Assembly (NCBI RefSeq): GCF_017744675.1
Contig: NZ_JAGIAV010000006.1
Span: forward strand, 310,001 to 374,000
From: Flavobacterium sp.
GTDB taxonomy: Bacteria; Bacteroidota; Bacteroidia; Flavobacteriales; Flavobacteriaceae
Length of the DNA stretch: 64,000 bases
Direction of reading: 5' to 3'
A program made the translations under genes and the position numbers. Position 1 is the stretch's first letter. Each line of letters begins with the position of its first letter. Below the pieces are notes generated by a model. The model made no database searches and was not told where the DNA came from. It worked only from the letters and a program-made list of their open reading frames with translations. Positions 1-8,338 of this stretch are shown here, one piece after another.

Positions 1-1451
1 GCGAAACATTAGATCATTTATTTTTTGATGGAAAACAGTCTGAAACGTATACGCACGATAGATCAAAAGCATTTCACTATGTTCAGGTTCAAGCTGATGC
101 AGGGGTAAAATACGATTCGATTTCGATGCTTTATGAATATCTGCCATTAGATTATCGTGGTGCATTCAAATCTTCAGATCAATTATTGAATAAAATTTGG
201 GATGTGTCGGCTTATACGATGCATTTAACGTCTCGTGAATTTTTTATAGACGGAATCAAACGCGATCGTTGGGTTTGGTCTGGCGATGCGTATCAAAGTT
301 ATTTAATGAATTATTATTTATTCTTTGATTCGCCTTCAGTAGAACGAACGATGTCAGCGCTTCGCGGAAAAGATCCCGTAACAGCTCACGTAAATATCAT
401 TATGGATTATTCCTTGTATTGGTTTGTGGGTGTTTATGATTACTACTTGCATACTGGCGATACTAAATTCATTAAAACCTATTATCCAAGAATGAAATCG
501 CTTATGGATTTCTGTTTAGAAAGAAGAAATAAAAACGGATTCTTAGAACCTCTTGAAGGCGACTGGGTTTTTATTGATTGGGCTGACGGATTACCAAAAA
601 CAGGCGAGGTTAGTTTCGAACAAATGCTTTTAGCGAGAAGTTTAGAAGCGATGGCTGTTAGTGCTGAAATCGCAGGTAAAAATGAAGACCAAAAACAATA
701 TCAAAAATTAGCAGCTGATTTAAAGACAAGCTTATTTGATGTCTTTTGGGATAAAAAAGAAAACGTAATGAAGCACCAGCGTATCGATGGTAAAATGCAG
801 AATATTGTAACCAGATACGCCAATATGTTCGGTATTTTTTTCAATTATTTTACGGAAGAACAAAAACAAAGTGTAAAAAATAAAGTGTTGCTGAATAAAG
901 ATGTTCTTCAAATTACAACGCCATACATGCGTTTTTACGAGTTGGAAGCCTTGTGCGCTATGGACGAACAAAAATTTGTTTTAGATGAAATTCGCGATTA
1001 TTGGGGCGGAATGCTAAATCTGGGAGCTACTTCATTCTGGGAAAAATACGATCCAAAACAAAGCGGAAAAGAGCATTTAGAAATGTACGGTCGCCCTTAT
1101 GGAAAAAGCCTTTGCCACGCTTGGGGAGCAAGTCCGATTTATTTATTAGGAAAATATTATTTGGGTGTAAAACCAACCGCTCCAGGATATTCAGAATATG
1201 AAATCAAACCAAATTTAGGAGGTTTAAAATGGATGGAAGGAAAAGTGCCAACACCAAACGGAGAAGTTGCGGTGTATTGCAGCACTAAAGAAATTAAAGT
1301 AAAAGCAGGCGAAGGAGAAGGAAAATTAATTTTCAAAAGTGCAAGCAAACCAAAAGCAAATTCTGGTACGATTACAGAATTAGCAAAAAATAAATATCAG
1401 TTGATTGTAAAAGCGAATGTGGAGTATGTAGTGAGTTATAAAGCGATTTAA
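1..1451 (+). CDS. GH78 alpha-L-rhamnosidase, C-terminal part (5' truncated by window edge)
   Basis: The reading frame is open from base 3 and runs to a TAA at 1449-1451, so the gene begins upstream of the window; the ATG at 126 is internal. The visible part is an (alpha/alpha)6 catalytic domain of the GH78 type. It has the conserved segment DGIKRDRWVWSGDAYQS early on, an acidic EGDWVFIDWAD loop, and a C-terminal beta-sandwich (GLKWMEGKVPTPNGEVAV), which is typical of the family. GH78 enzymes remove terminal alpha-L-rhamnose, here presumably from rhamnogalacturonan. The signal peptide and N-terminal sandwich domains cannot be seen. It is the first of three GH78 genes in the locus and is followed by a family C inverted repeat. 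The family call is firm; linkage specificity is unknown. Confidence 0.88.
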   Translation, partial: ETLDHLFFDGKQSETYTHDRSKAFHYVQVQADAGVKYDSISMLYEYLPLDYRGAFKSSDQLLNKIWDVSAYTMHLTSREFFIDGIKRDRWVWSGDAYQSYLMNYYLFFDSPSVERTMSALRGKDPVTAHVNIIMDYSLYWFVGVYDYYLHTGDTKFIKTYYPRMKSLMDFCLERRNKNGFLEPLEGDWVFIDWADGLPKTGEVSFEQMLLARSLEAMAVSAEIAGKNEDQKQYQKLAADLKTSLFDVFWDKKENVMKHQRIDGKMQNIVTRYANMFGIFFNYFTEEQKQSVKNKVLLNKDVLQITTPYMRFYELEALCAMDEQKFVLDEIRDYWGGMLNLGATSFWEKYDPKQSGKEHLEMYGRPYGKSLCHAWGASPIYLLGKYYLGVKPTAPGYSEYEIKPNLGGLKWMEGKVPTPNGEVAVYCSTKEIKVKAGEGEGKLIFKSASKPKANSGTITELAKNKYQLIVKANVEYVVSYKAI

Positions 1452-1497
1452 GTTCTTAGTGATTAGTGTTTAGCGCATAGTTTATAACGCACAGTTT

Positions 1498-1581
1498 GTC
1501 ATTGCGAGGAACGATGCAACCTCACTAATAATTACGCAATGTTTTATATAGCAAATGGGATTGCTTCGTTCTCGCAATGAC
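1498..1581. repeat. Family C intergenic inverted repeat
   Basis: The left arm begins GTCATTGCGAGGAACGATGC at 1498. The right arm (about 1559-1581) reads GATTGCTTCG...CTCGCAATGAC, close to its reverse complement. The right arm ends 28 bp before the ATG at 1610. Related copies lie at 8254-8324 and 41790-41875. Confidence 0.8.
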
Positions 1582-1609
1582 GCAAAAACTAAAAAAAAAA
1601 TAAAAACCA

Positions 1610-3289
1610 ATGTTTTCAATAAGTACCAAATACAATTTCAAATTAAACACAACCATTTTCTTTGTGCTGACATTTTGCGTTCAAGTCACAGCCCAAAATA
1701 CCGCATGGAAACCAGCTTCATTCGAAATCATAAAATCAAATTACAAGACTTTCAAAACGACTCAATACGCTCACGTTTTTTCAGGAAGCAAACACAATAT
1801 TGTTCGTTTAGCACCAGAATTGCAAGGGGTGACAGGAATTGAACTTCCTTTAGATAAATATAAAAACGGAACTAATACTCCATTACAATTAAAATTTAAA
1901 GAACCTGTAACGGTTTTGGTTGGTGTTTTTCAAGATAAGAGCACTGAATATCTTCAATCTGAAAATTTTAAAGATGCCAAATTGGTTTTAGAAAATGGAG
2001 TTACAATTACGGGATTGCCTCCAGTAAATGTTTATGCACTCTCTTTTTCAAAAGGAATTCAAATTATAAATCCAAACGGGAAAGGATTATTTGCTATTTT
2101 GGGAGTTGTAAAAGCTTCCGAAAGTCTAAAATCAAGAGATGCAAAATTACCAGACGGAAAACTTTGGAATCCAACATTTATCGTAGAAGGATTTTCAGAT
2201 GAAAAACCGCTTTTCGAAATTATTGGTGGAGAAAACAAACCCGTTATCGACGAAGGAATGACTGGTACAGAAGGAATCCAAGGAGGTTTTGAAGGTGGAC
2301 GTGTAGTAAAAGTGGGTGATACCTATCATATGTTTCCAACAGAAAGAGCAGGAGAAAAAGGCGTTGATTATTATTATGATCGTGTAAAAACCAAAATCGG
2401 ACATTGGACAAGTAAAGATGCAATCCATTGGAAAAGAGAGTCTACGATTTATCAAGCAAGCGGAACTTACGCTGTAACTGAAGACGACAACCCAATGAAC
2501 GATCGTCGCGCTGCGATTTGGTCGTATATGCCTGTTTTTAATGAAAAAGCAAACAAATGGTACGGTTACTATTTGGCGTATACTGTTAATAAAGAGATAG
2601 AACCAAATCACTCATTTGGAAGAATTTGGCGTTGTGAATCGACGGTAGAGGGAATCGAGGGAATCGGCGGTCCGTATAAAGATATGGGAATCATTATGGA
2701 ACCAGGGTTAGATTCTCAGCCTTGGGAAGGTCGTCAAGGTGTGGCTTCTTTTTTCCCATACCAAGTAGGCGACAAGTATTTCGGATTTTACAGTGGTGCA
2801 TATCCGTTTAATTCTTGGGCAGATTATCCGAAGAAATCAGGAAAAGGCTGGTTTGTGGCTTTAGCCGAATCCAAAAGTTTAGAAGGTCCTTGGTTGAGAA
2901 TGAACAAAGGTTTGGAACCCATTAAAACTATGCACCCGCTTTTTGTTGAAAATCCAATTGTAAGTCAATTACCAAACGGTTTGTACATCGCAATTTTCGA
3001 CGGAGGTCCAGACGGCTGGGGACATCATTTACCAAATATGATTGCGTATTCGTTATCAGCAGACGGAGTTAATTGGGCGGAAGCGCATTATTTGCCAATC
3101 GAAACCAAAGTAGAAAAATGGTGGGATATTATGAGAACTCCGCTTTGCCTAATCCCAGAAGGAAACGATGTTTACACGATAGTTTATAATGCAATCGATT
3201 TGAAAAGAAGATTTCATCCAACAGGAATGGTAAAAGTAAAATTGAATAAAGACGTGATGGAATCGAAGTTAAAAGAATTGAAGAAGTAA
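1610..3289 (+). CDS. Secreted GH43-like five-bladed propeller protein with N-terminal accessory domain
   Basis: 559 residues with a signal peptide (about 1-30, ending VTAQ). Residues about 35-175 form a beta-rich module containing LAPELQGVTGIELPLD. The same module appears at the C-terminus of the protein encoded at 60941-63670. From about residue 200 to the end the sequence has the short aromatic repeats of a GH43/GH32-type propeller (KVGDTYHMF, GHWTSKDAIHWKR, YGYYLAYT, PWLRMNKGLEP, VENPIVSQLPNGLYIAIFDGG). The usual GH43 N-terminal catalytic Asp in an R/ADP motif is not evident; the equivalent place reads GGFEGGRVVKV. I therefore call it GH43-like and leave activity open. Context suggests an arabinosidase or galactosidase acting on pectin side chains. 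Confidence 0.62.
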   Translation: MFSISTKYNFKLNTTIFFVLTFCVQVTAQNTAWKPASFEIIKSNYKTFKTTQYAHVFSGSKHNIVRLAPELQGVTGIELPLDKYKNGTNTPLQLKFKEPVTVLVGVFQDKSTEYLQSENFKDAKLVLENGVTITGLPPVNVYALSFSKGIQIINPNGKGLFAILGVVKASESLKSRDAKLPDGKLWNPTFIVEGFSDEKPLFEIIGGENKPVIDEGMTGTEGIQGGFEGGRVVKVGDTYHMFPTERAGEKGVDYYYDRVKTKIGHWTSKDAIHWKRESTIYQASGTYAVTEDDNPMNDRRAAIWSYMPVFNEKANKWYGYYLAYTVNKEIEPNHSFGRIWRCESTVEGIEGIGGPYKDMGIIMEPGLDSQPWEGRQGVASFFPYQVGDKYFGFYSGAYPFNSWADYPKKSGKGWFVALAESKSLEGPWLRMNKGLEPIKTMHPLFVENPIVSQLPNGLYIAIFDGGPDGWGHHLPNMIAYSLSADGVNWAEAHYLPIETKVEKWWDIMRTPLCLIPEGNDVYTIVYNAIDLKRRFHPTGMVKVKLNKDVMESKLKELKK

Positions 3290-3390
3290 GACGGGGGTAG
3301 AGGAAAGAAGCAAGATGCAAGATTTTTTTTGTATTAAGAAGATAAAAGATCAGCTAAATCTGCAAAATCTGCGAGAGAAAATAAAAATAA

Positions 3391-3488
3391 TTTCACGCAG
3401 ATTTTAGGAGATTGAAGCAGATAAACACAGATTATTTAAAAAAAAAATCTAATTAAATCGGCATAAATCCTTTTAAATCTGCGTGAAA
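3391..3488. repeat. Family B intergenic inverted repeat
   Basis: The left arm starts TTTCACGCAGATTTTAGGAG at 3391 and the right arm is TTTAAATCTGCGTGAAA at 3472-3488. A second family B half-arm of the CTGCGAGAG type (AAATCTGCGAGAGAAAA) precedes it at about 3366. The gap between the two genes is 263 bp and is largely this element. Confidence 0.78.
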
Positions 3489-3552
3489 CAAAAATAAAAA
3501 ACTTTGAGTCTTAGTGCCTTCGTGGCAAAAGCAAACAAAACATAACCAAAAA

Positions 3553-4677
3553 ATGAAAATTAAATATCTCCTTATTGCTGTTTCAGCGCTTTTTATAAGC
3601 AGTTGTGCAACCAAATACAAAAAAAGAGAAATCACCGACAGCGTCATGCAGGAAATTTACGAAGAAGTAAAAACGCCTTACAAATACGGTTTGGTGATGG
3701 TGCCAACAGACAACTCTTATAAAATGGATTGTCCAAGTGTTTTTAGAAAAGATGGCAAATGGTACATGACGTATTTAATTTATGACGGAAGAGGATATGA
3801 AACTTGGTTAGCAGAAAGTGATAATTTGCTAGACTGGAAATATTTAGGAAAAGTAATGTCGTTCTCAGAAAATGAAAAACACTGGGACGTCAATCAAAAA
3901 GCTGGATATATTTCGCTGCAAGATATGACTTGGGGCGGAAGCTACGAATGGGAAAAATACGATGACAAATATTGGATGAGCTATTTCGGAGGAGACAGCA
4001 AAGGTTACGAAGCAGGCGTTTTGTCAATCGGAATGGCATATACGAAAGAAGCTCCGACAAAATCACACGAATTTCAAAGATTAGAAAATCCGGTTTTAAC
4101 ACCAAAAGATAAAGATGCTAAGTGGTGGGATAATAGCACAATGTATAAAAACAGTGTAATTCGTGATAAAGATAAAGTAACTGGACACAATTTTATCATG
4201 TATTATAATGCCCGTGGTGACAGCATAAATCCTGCTAAAGGCGCAGAACGTATTGCTATGGCGGTATCAAACGACATGAAACACTGGGAGCGTTATGGCA
4301 ATAAACCGCTAATCAATCATCATAAGGGAATTTCGGGAGATGCTTATATTCAACGTATTAACGATACTTGGGTAATGTTCTATTTTGGAGCTTTCTGGAC
4401 AGGTTGGAATCAAGGTGCATTTAACCGTTTTGCCGTTTCCAATGATTTAGTAAACTGGACCGACTGGAAAGGAGACGATTTAATCAAGTCGTCTGAACCC
4501 TACGATGATTTGTTTGCCCATAAATCTTTTGTGGTAAAACATGATGGAGTAGTATATCATTTCTATTGTGCAGTGAACAAAGCAGAACAAAGAGGAATCG
4601 CAATAGCTACTTCTAAAGATTTAGGAAAAAGCAAATTGAGTTTTGTGGCTCCGCCGGAGAAGAAAAAGAAGAATTAA
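3553..4677 (+). CDS. GH43-like glycosidase, lipoprotein
   Basis: 374 residues from the ATG at 3553. The frame is open further upstream (ATG at 3514), but starting at 3553 places a clean lipoprotein signal at the N-terminus (MKIKYLLIAVSALFISSC, Cys18). The mature protein is a five-bladed propeller of GH43 type: MDCPSVFRKDGKWYMTY carries the likely first-blade Asp, followed by WLAESDNLLDWKYLG, SGDAYIQRINDTWVMFYFG and YHFYCAVNKAE. GH43 members remove arabinofuranose, xylose or galactose from side chains. Activity on pectin arabinan or galactan is inferred from context only. It could also belong to a neighbouring propeller clan. No acidic surface-export signature follows the Cys (CATKYKKRE), so a periplasm-facing location is more likely. 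Confidence 0.68.
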   Translation: MKIKYLLIAVSALFISSCATKYKKREITDSVMQEIYEEVKTPYKYGLVMVPTDNSYKMDCPSVFRKDGKWYMTYLIYDGRGYETWLAESDNLLDWKYLGKVMSFSENEKHWDVNQKAGYISLQDMTWGGSYEWEKYDDKYWMSYFGGDSKGYEAGVLSIGMAYTKEAPTKSHEFQRLENPVLTPKDKDAKWWDNSTMYKNSVIRDKDKVTGHNFIMYYNARGDSINPAKGAERIAMAVSNDMKHWERYGNKPLINHHKGISGDAYIQRINDTWVMFYFGAFWTGWNQGAFNRFAVSNDLVNWTDWKGDDLIKSSEPYDDLFAHKSFVVKHDGVVYHFYCAVNKAEQRGIAIATSKDLGKSKLSFVAPPEKKKKN

Positions 4678-4680
4678 ATA

Positions 4681-4713
4681 CAAAGTACAAAGTACAAAGT
4701 ACAAAGTACAAAG
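4681..4713. repeat. Tandem heptamer (CAAAGTA)4.7
   Basis: Four perfect CAAAGTA units plus CAAAG begin four bases after the TAA of the GH43-like gene. It is a slippage-type microsatellite. A different heptamer (TTATGAG) sits in the same position after the gene ending at 13261. Confidence 0.95.
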
Positions 4714-4734
4714 AATTAAGATATAGTACGTTTT

Positions 4735-4767
4735 AAACCTGACAGGTTTTAAAAACCTGTCAGGTTT
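4735..4767. repeat. Family D 33-bp twin palindrome
   Basis: AAACCTGACAGGTTT, spacer TAA, AAACCTGTCAGGTTT. The two 15-mers are exact reverse complements, and each is itself a 7+1+7 palindrome. An identical copy is at 36792-36824 and diverged copies lie elsewhere. It could fold as one long hairpin or two short ones. Confidence 0.92.
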
Positions 4768-4795
4768 AATAATCACGAAATAAAACACCCAGTTT

Positions 4796-4891
4796 GTCAT
4801 TTCGACGAAGGAGAAATCTTCACAAGTAACTCCATAATGCGAGTCAATCTTTGTAGAGCTCCTCGCGGAGATTTCTCCTTTGTCGAAATGA
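4796..4891. repeat. Family F intergenic inverted repeat
   Basis: The left arm is GTCATTTCGACGAAGGAGAA at 4796 and the right arm (about 4868-4891) reads GAGATTTCTCC..GTCGAAATGA. It ends 28 bp before the GH2 start codon. A left arm alone occurs at about 13307 and again at 63943. Confidence 0.82.
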
Positions 4892-4919
4892 TAAAAAAGC
4901 GAGTAAAAAATATAAAAGA

Positions 4920-7900
4920 ATGTCCAAGTCAGTTCAAAATAATCACTTTTCAAGGTTTCGATTTTCGATACCAAAATCAGTATTCACATTTCACATTTTA
5001 CTTCTCACAATTTTCACAACCCAAGCACAATCCGTAACGGGAGAACCTGCAGGAGTTCCAGAACTTCATAAGAAATACGAATTTGCACCTTGGGAAGATC
5101 CAACGATAACAAATATCAACAGACAGCCGTCTAGAGCGACTGCTTATTCTTACACAAGTGTTGAAGACGCATTAAAAGGCGACAGAACCAAAAGTAGAAT
5201 CCAAATGCTGAATGGCGATTGGGATTTTAAATATGCAGTAAACTTAAAAGAAGCCTCAAAAGATTTCTATAAAAACACTGTTTCAGGCTGGGATAAAATC
5301 GAAGTGCCATCCAACTGGGAAATGAAAGGTTATGATAATCCGATTTATAAAAGTGCCGTTTATCCGTTTAGACCTATAAATCCGCCTTATATTCCTAAAG
5401 ATTATAATGGAGTTGGTTCTTACCAAAGAAGTTTCACCGTTCCTGAAAACTGGAAAGATATGACGGTTACGTTACATTTCGGTGCTGTAAGTTCAGGTTT
5501 TGAAGTGTGGTTAAACGGAGAATTTTTAGGATACGGAGAAGACAGTTCTCTGCCATCAGAATTTGATATTACACCTTATTTAAAAGCGGGAGAAAATGTA
5601 GTTTCAGTTCGCGTAATTCGTTGGACAGATGGTTCTTATTTAGAAGATCAGGATCACTGGCGTATGAGCGGCATCCAGCGTGAAGTTTTCATTATGGCCG
5701 AACCAAAATTACGTATTCAGGATTTCTTTGTTCAAACGAAACTGGACAAAGAATACAAAGACGCGATTTTCAAATTAAGACCAAAAGTAGAAAATTTGAC
5801 AGGAGAAAAAATCAAAGATTATACGATGAATGTTCAGTTGTACGATGCCAATAATACGGCAATATTCAAAGAACCGCTTCAAAGACCTGTAATTGATTTA
5901 ATCAACGAAAGTTATCCTCGTTTGGACAATGTTCGCTTTGGATTCTTTCAAGAAAACATTAAAAATCCAAAAAAATGGAGTTCAGAAGAGCCGAATTTAT
6001 ACACAATGGTAATTTCGATAAAAGACAAAAACGGAAATGTTACAGAAGCGAAAAGCTGTAAAGTCGGTTTCCGTTCTATTGAATTCTCGAAAGAAAACGG
6101 AAAAATGCTCATCAACGGAAAAGAAACGTATGTCTATGGCGTAAACCGTCACGATCATCATCCAACAAGAGGAAAAGCCGTTACAAGAGAAGATATCAAA
6201 CAAGATATTACGACGATTAAAAAGTTCAATTTCAATTTTATACGTACAAGCCATTATCCAAACGATCCTTATTTTTACGAATTATGCGATCAATACGGAA
6301 TCATGGTGATGGACGAAGCCAATCAAGAAACGCACGGAATTGGCGGTAAATTAAGTAACGATCCGCAGTGGACAAATGCTTATATGGAGCGTATGATTAG
6401 AATGGTAGAGCGTGATAAAAACCATCCATCGGTTGTAATGTGGAGTTTGGGTAACGAAGGTGGAAAAGGACCAAATCACGCAGCAATGTCGGGTTGGGTT
6501 CACGATTTCGATATTACGCGTCCCGTGCATTATGAGCCAGCGCAAGGAAATGCAAAATTAGAAGGTTATATCGATCCGCTTGATCCAAGATATCCAAAAA
6601 CAATCGATCACGCCTATCGATTCGAAAATCCACAAGATGATTCATATGTCGATATGGTAAGCCGTTTTTATCCAGGCGTTTTCACACCGAAATTTTTAGT
6701 AGATCAAAAGAAAGATACGCGTCCGATTATTTTCGTTGAATATTCTCATGCCATGGGGAATTCGGTTGGAAATTTAAAAGAATTATGGGATGAATTTCGT
6801 TCGCTTCCAAGAGTTATTGGAGGTTGTATCTGGGAATTTAAAGATCAAGGTTTAGTGAAATTTGATTCGAGATCAGGTCAGAATTATTTTGCTCACGGAG
6901 GAGATTTTGGAGAAAAATACCATGACGGAAATTTCAATACAAAAGGAATTGTAGATTCTAACGGAAAACCAAAAGGCTCAATTTTTGAAAATAAATGGGT
7001 CTATCAGCCAGCGATTTCAACTTTAAACGGAAATCAATTAGAAATTAAAAATCGTCAGGCGGTTAAATCTTTAGAAGGATATATTCCTGTTTTGAAAGTA
7101 TTGGAAAACGGAAATGTAATCAAAACTCAGATTTTAAAACCTTTAAAAGTAAAAGCAGGGCAATCGACAACAATAGATGTAAGCTCATATCTTCCAAAGA
7201 TGAAAAATGATGCCGAATATCTTTTGAATATTGAATTTCAGCTTTCAGCAGATGAACTTTGGGCTTCAAAAGGATATGTGGTTGCTGAAGATCAATTTCA
7301 GTTGAAAAAGAAAGAAGCTTTAGTTTTGAATGCTAAAAAAGAAGTTTTAAATGTTTCTGAATCGGATTCAGAATTTAAGATCAAAGGAAAAACTTTTGAT
7401 ATTACGATTGGAAAAACAAACGGAGCTTTGAGCTCGTATGTTTTCAACGGAGAAGAACAGGTTTTTGCGCCGTTGCTGCCTAATTTTGTAAGACCGCTTA
7501 CAGACAACGACAAACGTGGATGGAAATCGCAAAAGCTGTTGAAGCAATGGTACAAAGCGAAACCAAAATTGGTTAATGTGAAAATCGATAAATCGGCTTC
7601 TGAAATTAAAGTGATAAGCGATTACGAAATTATAAAAGACAGCGCAAGCGTAAACGTAGTATACAACATCAGCCCAGACGGAGTGATAAAAGTAGATTAC
7701 AGTTTGAAAGCTTCAGACAAACTGCCAAACCTTCCAAAAATCGGAATGCAGATGGGAGTTCAAAGAAAATTCGATCAGATTTCGTGGTACGGAAAAGGAG
7801 AATTGGAGAATTACAGCGACAGAAGTTTTGGCTCGTTTGTTGGGAAATATTCGCTTCCAATTAATGACTTTATCGAACATTATCCAAAACCGCAAGAAAA

Positions 7901-8249
7901 CGGAAACCGATGCGATGTAAGATGGATGGCATTGACAACTCCGCAGAAAAATCAAGGTTTTATGGTAGTTAATGATGACAAAGTTTTAAGTATGAGCGCT
8001 TGGCCTTACACACAGGAAAACTTGAGTGGAGCAGTTCATACTTATGATTTAAAAGATCCAGGATTTTTGACTGTAAACATCGATTTAATTCAGATGGGAG
8101 TGGGAGGAAATGACAGCTGGACAATTGTAGCTCAACCAATTGAACAATATCAGATCAAATCTGGAAATTATCAATATAGTTTTTATTTAACGCCTTTCAG
8201 CGGTTCGAAGAATCAGTTAGAAAATAGTTTGAAGAAGTTTAAGTATTAA
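4920..8249 (+). CDS. GH2 beta-galactosidase, secreted
   Basis: 1109 residues with a signal peptide that has a long basic n-region before FHILLLTIFTTQAQ. The domain order is that of LacZ: sugar-binding jelly roll (about 100-250), Ig-like domain, TIM barrel (about 400-690), then Ig-like and beta-sandwich (small chain) domains to the C-terminus. The barrel shows WSLGNEGG with the acid/base at Glu513, and IIFVEYSHAMGNSVG with the nucleophile at Glu607. The NRHDHHPTRGKAV segment is also conserved. Such enzymes remove beta-1,4-galactose, which fits pectic galactan or RG side chains. The only in-frame ATG that gives a signal peptide is at 4920; it lies just after a family F repeat arm. GH2 assignment is firm; beta-galactosidase is the likely activity. 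Confidence 0.88.
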   Translation: MSKSVQNNHFSRFRFSIPKSVFTFHILLLTIFTTQAQSVTGEPAGVPELHKKYEFAPWEDPTITNINRQPSRATAYSYTSVEDALKGDRTKSRIQMLNGDWDFKYAVNLKEASKDFYKNTVSGWDKIEVPSNWEMKGYDNPIYKSAVYPFRPINPPYIPKDYNGVGSYQRSFTVPENWKDMTVTLHFGAVSSGFEVWLNGEFLGYGEDSSLPSEFDITPYLKAGENVVSVRVIRWTDGSYLEDQDHWRMSGIQREVFIMAEPKLRIQDFFVQTKLDKEYKDAIFKLRPKVENLTGEKIKDYTMNVQLYDANNTAIFKEPLQRPVIDLINESYPRLDNVRFGFFQENIKNPKKWSSEEPNLYTMVISIKDKNGNVTEAKSCKVGFRSIEFSKENGKMLINGKETYVYGVNRHDHHPTRGKAVTREDIKQDITTIKKFNFNFIRTSHYPNDPYFYELCDQYGIMVMDEANQETHGIGGKLSNDPQWTNAYMERMIRMVERDKNHPSVVMWSLGNEGGKGPNHAAMSGWVHDFDITRPVHYEPAQGNAKLEGYIDPLDPRYPKTIDHAYRFENPQDDSYVDMVSRFYPGVFTPKFLVDQKKDTRPIIFVEYSHAMGNSVGNLKELWDEFRSLPRVIGGCIWEFKDQGLVKFDSRSGQNYFAHGGDFGEKYHDGNFNTKGIVDSNGKPKGSIFENKWVYQPAISTLNGNQLEIKNRQAVKSLEGYIPVLKVLENGNVIKTQILKPLKVKAGQSTTIDVSSYLPKMKNDAEYLLNIEFQLSADELWASKGYVVAEDQFQLKKKEALVLNAKKEVLNVSESDSEFKIKGKTFDITIGKTNGALSSYVFNGEEQVFAPLLPNFVRPLTDNDKRGWKSQKLLKQWYKAKPKLVNVKIDKSASEIKVISDYEIIKDSASVNVVYNISPDGVIKVDYSLKASDKLPNLPKIGMQMGVQRKFDQISWYGKGELENYSDRSFGSFVGKYSLPINDFIEHYPKPQENGNRCDVRWMALTTPQKNQGFMVVNDDKVLSMSAWPYTQENLSGAVHTYDLKDPGFLTVNIDLIQMGVGGNDSWTIVAQPIEQYQIKSGNYQYSFYLTPFSGSKNQLENSLKKFKY

Positions 8250-8253
8250 TGAA

Positions 8254-8324
8254 GTCATTGTGAGGAACGAAGCAATCTCAAGACATAAGCAACTAAGCGT
8301 GATTGCTTCGTTCCTCGCAATGAC
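8254..8324. repeat. Family C intergenic inverted repeat
   Basis: The left arm is GTCATTGTGAGGAACGAAGC at 8254 and the right arm GCTTCGTTCCTCGCAATGAC ends at 8324. This is a near-perfect match with one G/A difference. It ends 14 bp before the GH106 ATG and fills most of the 89-bp gap. Confidence 0.9.
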
Positions 8325-8338
8325 AAAACAATGACAAA

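Noticed and set aside
1555..1842. Open frame overlapping the start of the GH43-like gene
   Set aside because: It starts inside a family C repeat arm, overlaps a well-supported gene in another frame and has no family features.
2195..2611. 138-codon minus-strand frame
   Set aside because: Shadow of the GH43-like gene; no signal, motif or start context.
4621..4974. Minus-strand frame across the gap between the GH43-like gene and GH2
   Set aside because: Its low-complexity part (LCTLYFVLCTLY) is the translated CAAAGTA array and the rest is repeat DNA.
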